Of a stretch of 64,000 nucleotides of DNA, positions 44,104 through 51,817 are shown one piece after another (position 1 is the stretch's first letter; every line of letters begins with the position of its first letter). Under the pieces are notes generated by a model. It made no database searches. It was not told the origin of the DNA and was given only the letters and a program-made list of their open reading frames with translations. Position numbers and translations under genes: made by a program. The stretch covers positions 1,178,001 to 1,242,000 of the forward strand of contig NZ_RCNS01000002.1 in assembly GCF_009725995.1 (NCBI RefSeq), in the 5' to 3' direction. Origin of the DNA: Zobellia laminariae. Its GTDB lineage: Bacteria; Bacteroidota; Bacteroidia; Flavobacteriales; Flavobacteriaceae.

Positions 44104-44931
44104 ATGAAAAAATCAATTATCCTAAGTACCCTTGCCGTTACCCTATTGGCATCTTGTGTTTCTAAGAAAAAATTTGTTGCTCTTGAGAACAACTTATCTG
44201 AAACGCAAAGCGCATTAACAAAGACCCAAGTTGAAAAGGAAGAGCTTGAAGGGAAAATGACTAAGATTGAAGCTCGCGTTGCCGAGTACAATTCTAAAAT
44301 TGGTTCTTTAAAAGAAATCAACGATAGCCAAATGACTTCTGTTGATGATGTTGCCGTAATGAGTAATAACACTAAAGCTAAAATGAGAGCTACTCTTGCA
44401 AAAGTTGACCCTACTAAATTAGCAGGTGCTGAAACTTTACAAGATTCTATGAACTTGGCTATATCTTACAAATTGAAAAAATCTATCTCTGATGATGAAG
44501 ATGATGTAGATGTAAACATAGACAAGACTGTTGTTATGATCAATATATCTGACAAACTTCTTTTTAACAGCGGTAGCTACCGTGTAAGCAGCAAAGCCAA
44601 CAAGATTCTTGAGAAATTAGCACAAGTAATCAACTCTGAGCCAAGCATGGAAGTTATGGTAGAAGGTCATACAGATTCTAAAACTATTAGCACAGAAATG
44701 TTCCGTAACAACTGGGACTTGAGTGTAAAACGTGCTACTAGCGTTGTAGATATCCTTCAAAACAAATACAATGTTGATCCTACTAAAATGATTGCTGCCG
44801 GTAGAAGTAGCTACTTACCATTAGTAGATAACGACACTAAAGAGAACAGAGCTACGAATAGACGAACTAAAATTGTTATCATTCCTAACTTAAACAAGTT
44901 CTTTGCACTTTTAGACGCTGAGTCTCTTTAA
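44104..44931 (+). CDS. OmpA family lipoprotein with coiled coil
   Basis: 275 aa from the ATG at 44104. Lipobox LLASC (Cys18). A coiled coil spans about residues 25-70 (ENNLSETQSALTKTQVEKEEL), and a C-terminal OmpA peptidoglycan-binding domain covers about residues 150-265 with NSGSYRVS, MVEGHTDS and NRATNRRTKIVI. Likely links the outer membrane to the cell wall. Terminator follows. Confidence 0.92.
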   Translation: MKKSIILSTLAVTLLASCVSKKKFVALENNLSETQSALTKTQVEKEELEGKMTKIEARVAEYNSKIGSLKEINDSQMTSVDDVAVMSNNTKAKMRATLAKVDPTKLAGAETLQDSMNLAISYKLKKSISDDEDDVDVNIDKTVVMINISDKLLFNSGSYRVSSKANKILEKLAQVINSEPSMEVMVEGHTDSKTISTEMFRNNWDLSVKRATSVVDILQNKYNVDPTKMIAAGRSSYLPLVDNDTKENRATNRRTKIVIIPNLNKFFALLDAESL

Positions 44932-44968
44932 GACCTATTTAGTGCCAAGTTTATATACTTGGTGATTG

Positions 44969-45001
44969 AAAAAGGGAGAACATACCGTTCTCCCTTTTTT
45001 T
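44969..45001 (+). terminator. Intrinsic terminator
   Basis: Perfect 13-bp stem (AAAAAGGGAGAAC and its complement) with loop ATACC and a T-run, 38 bp after the OmpA stop. Confidence 0.92.
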
Positions 45002-45123
45002 ATGCGGTTTAACGAATTAAAACAATATTAAGTAGGGTTTTTGGCTACTTCGCTGTCTAAAGGAAATGAGAACCCCCATATTCGAAAATGAACACCTACA
45101 TCCGAGAATAAATGCTGTGCTAA

Positions 45124-45318
45124 ATGGAAAACTTAGAACACATGGATGTATTAACAGTTATTATCAAGAATACCGCTTTAAACGGAATGCCTAAATGGTA
45201 CCAGGCTTTAACCCTTTCGTTATTTGCAATTATAGCTACGGTTGCAATTACAATGTACTTTAAAATTGGTTTTCAGGCGTCTGAAATGTCCGAAATGGCT
45301 ATGAGATTCGGCTATTAA
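45124..45318 (+). CDS. Small single-pass membrane protein, 64 aa
   Basis: 64 aa with one transmembrane segment (about residues 27-46, ALTLSLFAIIATVAITMYF) flanked by a short charged N terminus and a C-terminal tail. ATG start. No family recognised. It ends 15 bp from the convergent M14 peptidase gene. Composition and length make a real gene likely. Confidence 0.5.
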   Translation: MENLEHMDVLTVIIKNTALNGMPKWYQALTLSLFAIIATVAITMYFKIGFQASEMSEMAMRFGY

Positions 45319-45332
45319 ACGCTGAGAATCCC

Positions 45333-46799
45333 TTATCTATAAATCATTGCGTTTTTAAAATTTGTTTTCTTATCGCTATTTAAGTCGATAAGAAAACCAT
45401 TGATTACCGCGTGTGTGATATTGTCACCTTTTTTTAGAACAAAGGTAGGATTAAGCCCTACTTCAACTAAAAAATCTGGCACTTCATATTTCTTTCCGAT
45501 CACATGGATTGGAAAAGGCGATGATAAATTTTCATTAGGAATATTTACCACACGTACATAGGTATACCCAGATTTCAATAACGATTTGATATCCAGAGCT
45601 GCTAATGCGCTAAATGACGATACTAGGTCCGGATACACCTTTCCGGGTGTTATCGTGTACCCAGTGGCATCTAACGTTTCATAGCCGTAATAGGTAGAAA
45701 GGTCGCCTTGATCTAAAATGCGACTACTATACCAAAAATCGTTATGTTCCTCTTTGTCTACTTCTAGGCGGTTCATACCAATATCCAAAATATAGTCTTT
45801 TCCTAAAAGCGGATAGGTGGCATTTTCAATTTTCAGGTCGAAAAGTTTTCGGTCGTTTTCAGGTATTTTTTCATATTCTTCTAAAGCAATCTCTTTGTAA
45901 TTTTCAGTAGCAATGGAATAAATGGCAGACAGAATAGAAACATAATTCAGTTTTCTAATTTCTTGTTTTTCTACATCGCCAAGATATCCACCGGACTCAA
46001 TCAAAATAGTGCTTGTTCCCCACTTTTGAATATTATCACCAAAAGCTCTTGGCTCAAAGTCATCATTATAACGCCCTACTTGTCCCTCTGCATATTTTTG
46101 GATGATATTGTTCATAAAGACAATCACTTTCATGGCATTGCCTCTCTTTTCGTTTATATCCTTTTCATAGTTATATGCTGGAGCCAAATATGAGATAGTA
46201 GCAGGTTTTTCAGTTCTTTCTGCATTATAATAGGTGCTTTGATCATGTAAGTTGAAACCAAAATCTGCATCTAAACTATCTCTAACTCTTTTTAAGGTTT
46301 GCCCTTCGGGGGATTGTAACCGTAATGCATCTCGATTAATATCAATACCCAAACGGTTTCTTCGTCTAAAAACCTCTGCCCCATCAGGATTTAACATCGG
46401 TAGAAAATGCAACGTACAATTGGCTAATATTTCCTGTTTTTCAGTTCTAAAATCAGGACTATTAAAAAGATTGAAAATATCAAAAATGGCTTGGGTGGCC
46501 GTGGGCTCATCGCCATGCATTTGTGACCAAAGAAAAACATTCGTTTCTCCTTCTCCAATACTAATAAGAGATAACGGACGCCCTTCAATAGAGGTGCCGA
46601 CACGACTTACCTTGAATTTATCGTTTTTACGATATTTTTCAATTAACGGATATAAATCAAAATGCTTTATACGTCTCTTATTTAACGTTGTTTCTTTATA
46701 CGTTTCATACGTATCATAAAGCAGGGTAGTTAAATCTTTCTGCTGCGCACTACAAAAGAGGCTAGCAACTAGGAACAAAGCGGTAAATTGTATTCTCAT
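45333..46799 (-). CDS. M14 family zinc carboxypeptidase
   Basis: 488 aa with signal peptide (TALFLVASLFCSAQ). The M14 zinc site starts with MHGDEPTA (His95, Glu98) and the third His is in NLHDQST; LNPDGAEVFRRRNRLGIDINRD is the substrate-binding Arg block. Periplasmic or surface carboxypeptidase, possibly on cell-wall peptides. It overlaps the amidase gene by 4 bp (ATGA) and ends a three-gene operon. Confidence 0.9.
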   Translation of the reverse strand: MRIQFTALFLVASLFCSAQQKDLTTLLYDTYETYKETTLNKRRIKHFDLYPLIEKYRKNDKFKVSRVGTSIEGRPLSLISIGEGETNVFLWSQMHGDEPTATQAIFDIFNLFNSPDFRTEKQEILANCTLHFLPMLNPDGAEVFRRRNRLGIDINRDALRLQSPEGQTLKRVRDSLDADFGFNLHDQSTYYNAERTEKPATISYLAPAYNYEKDINEKRGNAMKVIVFMNNIIQKYAEGQVGRYNDDFEPRAFGDNIQKWGTSTILIESGGYLGDVEKQEIRKLNYVSILSAIYSIATENYKEIALEEYEKIPENDRKLFDLKIENATYPLLGKDYILDIGMNRLEVDKEEHNDFWYSSRILDQGDLSTYYGYETLDATGYTITPGKVYPDLVSSFSALAALDIKSLLKSGYTYVRVVNIPNENLSSPFPIHVIGKKYEVPDFLVEVGLNPTFVLKKGDNITHAVINGFLIDLNSDKKTNFKNAMIYR

Positions 46800-47494
46800 G
46801 GGGTAGTCGGTTTTTTGGGTACAGGTTCAAAATTAAGATTTTTGGTGGCTTGTCTTACTTTGTCCATAAAATCTTCTCCTGGATCTGTTTTTACGGTACG
46901 ATAGCCTTTGTCCTTTTCCAACCACAAAGGGTGGTCTTCAAAGAGCGTATATTCATAATGCCCAATTAGATAATCAATAGCATATTTGTTTGCTAAATAC
47001 TTTACCAAAGCAATATTAGATTTTACCTGTGCCTCCGTTAAAGGCAGTGCATCGGTACCACCTACATTTTCAATTCCTATTGCACAATGATTTAAACCAA
47101 TAACATGCCTAGCCATTGTAGTTTCGGGTAGTAATTGGTAAATACTGCCATCGCGGTCTACTAAAAATTGAGAGGATACATTTAGACCGCTAACATCCTT
47201 AATGTCAGGCCGCCAGTTTGGTAAAGCTGAAGGGTTAAACGCTTCAAAAGATTCTTCTAGCGTGGGTATGACCGTCCAATGCAGCACTATAATTTTAGGC
47301 TCTATTATTGCCGTCTCTTGCATAAGCCCATACCTACTTTTCAAGTATTCTAAAGTCAATTGTTCTCGGGTTTCGTCAAAAACAATTGGCTTATCTATAA
47401 TATCAGGAATTTGTACAGTTTCTTTAGTTGGTTTACAATATATAAACAAGAAACAACTGCAAATAGTAAAGAGTATTCTATAATTTTTAATCAT
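46796..47494 (-). CDS. N-acetylmuramoyl-L-alanine amidase (amidase_2)
   Basis: 232 aa lipoprotein (lipobox region FLFIYC). Amidase_2 fold with IVLHWTVIP (zinc His), SSQFLVDRDGSIYQLLPE, RHVIGLNHCAIGIENVGG, and YLIGHYEY (second His). Cleaves between muramic acid and the stem peptide. Overlaps both neighbours by 4 bp. Confidence 0.92.
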   Translation of the reverse strand: MIKNYRILFTICSCFLFIYCKPTKETVQIPDIIDKPIVFDETREQLTLEYLKSRYGLMQETAIIEPKIIVLHWTVIPTLEESFEAFNPSALPNWRPDIKDVSGLNVSSQFLVDRDGSIYQLLPETTMARHVIGLNHCAIGIENVGGTDALPLTEAQVKSNIALVKYLANKYAIDYLIGHYEYTLFEDHPLWLEKDKGYRTVKTDPGEDFMDKVRQATKNLNFEPVPKKPTTP

Positions 47495-47907
47495 TCATCT
47501 TTTGTATTGGCTTCCCGTTTAACACGGTATTTAATTTTTAGGGTTTTATTTCCCCAATTTCTAGCACGCTCTACATCGGTACCCATATAGATATCAATTT
47601 TATTCTCCCATCTGCTATGCATTTTATCCATTACCACGTAAATGCCGTCTAACCCATTTATCTTAACTTGTGTGCCTTGACCTATACCCAAATGCAATAA
47701 ATCTTGCGATACCGCTATGGTTTTCATACCAGGTATTAAGGTGTCTCCCCATGCTGCCACACCGGGCTCATCATCTGTCTGCCAGTACACAGAATTGTAG
47801 GCGGTTACATCTACTTCCTTAGTTTTCCAAACGTAATCTTCGTTTTCATCTGCACACGCATTACATAGCGAAGACAGCAACAAAAACAAGGTTATCTTTT
47901 TGTACAT
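47491..47907 (-). CDS. 3D-domain lipoprotein
   Basis: 138 aa with signal and lipobox (LCNAC). 3D domain: VTAYNSVYW near residue 33, AVSQDLLHLGIGQGTQVKI, and VVMDKMHSRWENKIDIYMG with the characteristic Asp residues. These domains form the catalytic part of lytic transglycosylases such as MltA or stand alone. First gene of an operon with an amidase and a carboxypeptidase. Confidence 0.85.
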   Translation of the reverse strand: MYKKITLFLLLSSLCNACADENEDYVWKTKEVDVTAYNSVYWQTDDEPGVAAWGDTLIPGMKTIAVSQDLLHLGIGQGTQVKINGLDGIYVVMDKMHSRWENKIDIYMGTDVERARNWGNKTLKIKYRVKREANTKDE

Positions 47908-47940
47908 AACAAAAGGGATTTACTTTAAAGCTACATAATT

Positions 47941-48900
47941 TTAAGAAACTGGGTATGGTAGCGGTTCTCCCCTATGGAATGCAATTATGTTTTTAGCAGC
48001 AAAAACGGACATTAGATTTCTGGCCTCTACCGTAGCAGAACCTATATGTGGGGTAACCGCAACCCGCTTCATAGAGAGCAACGGGTTATCCTTTTTCATA
48101 GGTTCTGGATCAGTAACATCAAGACCTGCTCCCCATATCTCTTCACTTTCTAAAGCTACTATCAGGTCTTTTTCATGATGCACTTGTCCCCTAGAGGTAT
48201 TAATGAAAATTGCGGACGATTTCATTTTCTTGAATGCACTGGCATCAAACTTGTGTTTTGTGGCTTCAGTTAGCACACAGTGAGCTGAAACAACATCGCT
48301 TTGCGCTAATAACTCATCAAAAGTTACTTTTTGAGCTTGTAGTGCCACTTCCGCTTCTATATTGACAGAGCGATTACAATAAAGAACCCTCATGTCATAA
48401 GCTCCTTTGCACCGTCGTGCAAATTCCAATCCTATTCTTCCTAAACCAAAAATCCCAATAGTTTTGTTTTTAAGCTCAATGCCCAAATGCGCCTGAGGTC
48501 TAAAATGTTGCCATTCTCCTTTCGCTATGGTTTTATGCATGTAAAACAATCTCCTAGATACGGCCAACATGAGCATAAAAGCTATATCGGCAGTGGCATC
48601 GGTCATAGAATTAGGTGCGTTAGCTATGGGTATACCTAGTTTTTTTGCTTCTACTAAGTCAATATTATCATAGCCTGCAGCATATTGCGATATAATTTTC
48701 AGATGTTTGTTCGCATTTAAAAAAGTAGCATCCAAACGATAGTTACTGGTGCTCAGAAGCGCATCGTGTTTAGCAGTTGCCTCATAAAGTTCTTCTTTTG
48801 TCATGGGTAAATCCTTGGTCCATTTAGTGACTTCAAGGCCTTCCTTTTTTAATAGCTCTATTCCGGCATCCGGAATATTAAGTGGTACGAGTACTTTCAT
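47941..48900 (-). CDS. D-2-hydroxyacid dehydrogenase (glycerate/glyoxylate reductase-like)
   Basis: 319 aa from the ATG at 48900; the frame is open for 60 more codons but these would overlap the divergent beta-lactamase gene and do not fit the family. GIFGLGRIGLEFARR is the NAD(P) motif, INTSRGQVH the Arg region, GLDVTDPEP holds the Glu and VTPHIGSAT the catalytic His. Reduces glyoxylate or hydroxypyruvate, or oxidises D-glycerate. Confidence 0.92.
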   Translation of the reverse strand: MKVLVPLNIPDAGIELLKKEGLEVTKWTKDLPMTKEELYEATAKHDALLSTSNYRLDATFLNANKHLKIISQYAAGYDNIDLVEAKKLGIPIANAPNSMTDATADIAFMLMLAVSRRLFYMHKTIAKGEWQHFRPQAHLGIELKNKTIGIFGLGRIGLEFARRCKGAYDMRVLYCNRSVNIEAEVALQAQKVTFDELLAQSDVVSAHCVLTEATKHKFDASAFKKMKSSAIFINTSRGQVHHEKDLIVALESEEIWGAGLDVTDPEPMKKDNPLLSMKRVAVTPHIGSATVEARNLMSVFAAKNIIAFHRGEPLPYPVS

Positions 48901-48945
48901 AGGAAGCAATTTATAAAATCTAGTAGACGGTTTTACAAATTCCTT

Positions 48946-48953
48946 TACTTTTG
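48946..48953 (+). promoter_or_regulatory. -7 promoter element (TACTTTTG)
   Basis: Exact TAnnTTTG match 47 bp before the beta-lactamase-like gene start at 49001. Confidence 0.55.
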
Positions 48954-49000
48954 CAGACTTATACGTATCTTTTTCATTTTCACAACCCCCAAAAGTTTCT

Positions 49001-50335
49001 ATGAAAATCTTCAAACGCATACTTTTAATTTCATTCGTAATTCTAGCAGTGGCAGTATATTTTAATTTTCCCAAACTCAATTTTATCTCCGGTTATGCCT
49101 CCAAAAATATGGCCTCTACCGTTTTTCTAACCAATAGAAGTGCCGAGTCCGTTGAATTAAACGATAACGACGTGCCACTGATAAACCTTGCCGAGGTTGA
49201 GACAGATGGCAAGAGTGCTACAGCTTCGGTTTTTGGACTTATGGCACGAAAAGCTATTTGTAATGAGGGATTAGGTTGTACACTAGTTAACAAAGACTAC
49301 GACCCCAATATTAAGATTCCCGTTCCACAACGTGTAAAAAACGAAAATGACTTAGCCTTTCCTTACGGAGATAAAGAGCCTAAAGACACTGTTTTTCCTA
49401 ACGTAGACTATGACCAGCTGCAGAAAGCAATGGACCAAGCTTTTACCAATAACGAAGTGCAAAAAACACGGACTGTTTTGGTTGCTCATAAAAACCATAT
49501 TATTGGTGAAAAGTATTTGGAAGGATTTACAAAAGACACGCCTATTTTGGGCTGGAGTATGACCAAAAGTGTACTGGCTACTTTGTACGGAATTTTGGAG
49601 TATGAAGGAAAAATAGACTTAAATGAACCTGTGCTTTTAGAAGGCTGGGAAAAAGACGACAGAAAAAAAATAACGCTTAATCACTTATTGCGTATGCAAA
49701 GTGGGCTTGAGTGGGAAGAGGATTATACTTCTATATCTGATGTAACCCGTATGTTTTTTATGGATGCGGATATGACCAAGGCACAAGGTGAAAAGAAAGC
49801 TATTGCTGCACCAACAGAAGTTTGGAACTACTCTTCGGGAACCTCTAATTTATTGTCCGGTATTTTAAGAAAGCGATTTAAAACGCACCAAGAGTACATA
49901 AATTATCCTTACCAAGCACTTATTGATAAAATAGGTATGAGCAGTATGCTTATGGAGACAGATATGAAAGGTAATTTTGTTGGTTCTTCCTATGCATGGG
50001 CAAATACCAGGGATTGGGCTAAGTTTGGATTATTGTATTTAAATAAAGGGAACTGGAACGGAGAACAGCTTTTTGGTCCTTCTTGGGTAAGTTACGTATC
50101 CGAACCCACCATACTTTCTGATGGCACCTACGGTGGTCACTTCTGGCTCAATGCCAATGGAAAATACCCAGATGTACCTAGAGACCTCTATTCTGCAAAC
50201 GGGTACCAAGGACAGCGTGTTTTTATTATTCCGTCTAAAGATGTTGTAGTCGTTAGAACCGGTCTTGCCGAAGACCCTGATTTTGACATCAACCTTTTCC
50301 TTAAAAATGTATTGGCTGCTATTAAAAATAAATAG
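49001..50335 (+). CDS. Serine beta-lactamase-like hydrolase (class C/esterase fold)
   Basis: 444 aa with an N-terminal membrane anchor (about residues 7-22, LLISFVILAVAVYF). Catalytic SMTK at residues 186-189, second motif Tyr in WNYSSGTSN, and a C-terminal YGGHFW block. This is the family of penicillin-binding-protein-like esterases and class C relatives; true beta-lactamase activity is not shown. Confidence 0.9.
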   Translation: MKIFKRILLISFVILAVAVYFNFPKLNFISGYASKNMASTVFLTNRSAESVELNDNDVPLINLAEVETDGKSATASVFGLMARKAICNEGLGCTLVNKDYDPNIKIPVPQRVKNENDLAFPYGDKEPKDTVFPNVDYDQLQKAMDQAFTNNEVQKTRTVLVAHKNHIIGEKYLEGFTKDTPILGWSMTKSVLATLYGILEYEGKIDLNEPVLLEGWEKDDRKKITLNHLLRMQSGLEWEEDYTSISDVTRMFFMDADMTKAQGEKKAIAAPTEVWNYSSGTSNLLSGILRKRFKTHQEYINYPYQALIDKIGMSSMLMETDMKGNFVGSSYAWANTRDWAKFGLLYLNKGNWNGEQLFGPSWVSYVSEPTILSDGTYGGHFWLNANGKYPDVPRDLYSANGYQGQRVFIIPSKDVVVVRTGLAEDPDFDINLFLKNVLAAIKNK

Positions 50336-50383
50336 CATCGTTTCTGGCTCACGAAAACCTAAGAAAAAGCTTACATATCTTTT

Positions 50384-50399
50384 TTGTGTAGTTACACAA
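50384..50399. repeat. 16-bp inverted repeat (7-2-7)
   Basis: TTGTGTA-GT-TACACAA in the gap between the convergent beta-lactamase-like and MenB genes; a second weaker hairpin (TTGCAAC / GTTGTAA) lies at 50415-50437. There is no T-run, so it is not an obvious terminator. Confidence 0.4.
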
Positions 50400-50611
50400 C
50401 AATTTCCCCTTGCCTTGCAACAATAGTTTCGTTGTAATGCATCTTCAGGGTAAATTTACAGTGTAATAAAAAACAAGAAGTAAAGTTTTCATTTTCATAT
50501 AGTGTTCTCGATGAAAGAGCCTTTTCCTTACGGATGGGCTTTTTCTAGTTTTAATAGGTTTGTGTCTTTCAAAACCATCAAACTAAATACAAAAACGCGC
50601 TATTATGAAAA

Positions 50612-51454
50612 TCAAGGAATATACTTGTTCTTACCAAAATTAGGCTTCCGCTTTTCTAAAAAAGCATTTCTACCCTCTCTTGCTTCTTCCGTACCGTAAG
50701 CTAAACGCGTTGCCTCACCTGCAAATACTTGCTGACCTACCATACCATCATCCGTTAAGTTCATAGCAAACTTTAGCATTTTTATAGACGTTGGCGATTT
50801 TTCAAGAATTTCTTGCGCCCATGAATAAGCGGTGTCTTCTAACTCATCATGTGGAATTACGGCATTAACCATTCCCATTTCATAAGCCTCTTGAGCAGAG
50901 TAGTTTCTTCCTAAGAAAAAGATTTCCCGCGCTTTTTTCTGGCCAACCATTTTAGCAAGATAAGCAGAGCCATAACCGCCATCAAAACTGGTAACGTCAG
51001 CATCTGTCTGTTTAAAAATAGCATGTTCCTTACTTGCTAGCGTAAGGTCACAAACTACGTGAAGACTATGTCCGCCACCTACGGCCCAACCTGGCACCAC
51101 AGCAATAACCGCTTTTGGCATAAAACGAATTTGACGCTGCACTTCCAAAATATTTAAACGGTGCATACCATCTTCTCCAACATAACCTTGTTCTCCCCTA
51201 GCCTTTTGATCACCACCACTACAGAATGAATAAATACCATCTTTGGTAGATGGCCCTTCCGCAGAAAGCAAAACAACGCCTATAGAAGTATCTTCTTGAG
51301 CATCATAAAAAGCCTGATATAACTCGCTGGTAGTTTTTGGCCTAAATGCGTTTCGCACATTAGGTCGGTTAAAAGCAATACGGGCTACACCGTTACACTT
51401 TTTATAGGTTATATCTTCAAATTCTTTGGCTATTGTCCAATCTGGTTTTTGCAT
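50612..51454 (-). CDS. menB: 1,4-dihydroxy-2-naphthoyl-CoA synthase
   Basis: 280 aa crotonase with MenB signatures: FNRPNVRNAFRPKTTSELYQAF near the N terminus, FCSGGDQKARGEQGY, GWAVGGGHSLHVVCDLTLAS, and DGGYGSAYLAKMVGQKKAREIFFLGRNY. C-terminal GRNAFLEKRKPNF is diagnostic. Makes the naphthoate ring in menaquinone synthesis. No other men gene is next to it. Confidence 0.96.
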   Translation of the reverse strand: MQKPDWTIAKEFEDITYKKCNGVARIAFNRPNVRNAFRPKTTSELYQAFYDAQEDTSIGVVLLSAEGPSTKDGIYSFCSGGDQKARGEQGYVGEDGMHRLNILEVQRQIRFMPKAVIAVVPGWAVGGGHSLHVVCDLTLASKEHAIFKQTDADVTSFDGGYGSAYLAKMVGQKKAREIFFLGRNYSAQEAYEMGMVNAVIPHDELEDTAYSWAQEILEKSPTSIKMLKFAMNLTDDGMVGQQVFAGEATRLAYGTEEAREGRNAFLEKRKPNFGKNKYIP

Positions 51455-51817
51455 AATAAAAGTTTAAACGTTGCAAAGTAAAGCAATTTGAAAAAAGAAA
51501 GAACCATTGTTTAAGACTTGTGAGAAATAAAGCGTAAATCATTAATGATAAATGTGCTATTATTTCAAAAAACTAAACTTTTACAAACATTTTATATAGA
51601 GAAAAAATGGTATCACTTTTGAATTAAATCAATTGTAGGTCTTTTATTAATGAAAGCATCAATAAACAACCTAATTGACAGCATATTACATCAAAATATT
51701 CTATTTTTACAACATTATTTAATGTAAGAACTAAGGAATAACTTTATTTATAAAGAAAGTTATACACTATGCTATTCTAATCTTTTTCTTGTTAAATTAG
51801 AGTATTATAAGTAGCTA
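51455..51817. other. 363-bp divergent intergenic region
   Basis: Between MenB and the first histidine kinase gene. AT-rich. TTACTTTG on the minus strand (51475-51482 region) is one base off the -7 consensus for MenB. A 25-codon ATG frame at 51650-51727 (plus strand) ends well before the kinase; I see no support for it beyond its existence. Confidence 0.45.

Noticed and set aside
48901..49080. 60-codon extension of the D-2-hydroxyacid dehydrogenase
   Set aside because: It would overlap the divergent beta-lactamase-like gene and its promoter; the ATG at 48900 starts the conserved sequence.
51650..51727. 25-codon frame upstream of the first PAS kinase
   Set aside because: No promoter element, no similarity to anything else in the window; likely chance in AT-rich DNA.
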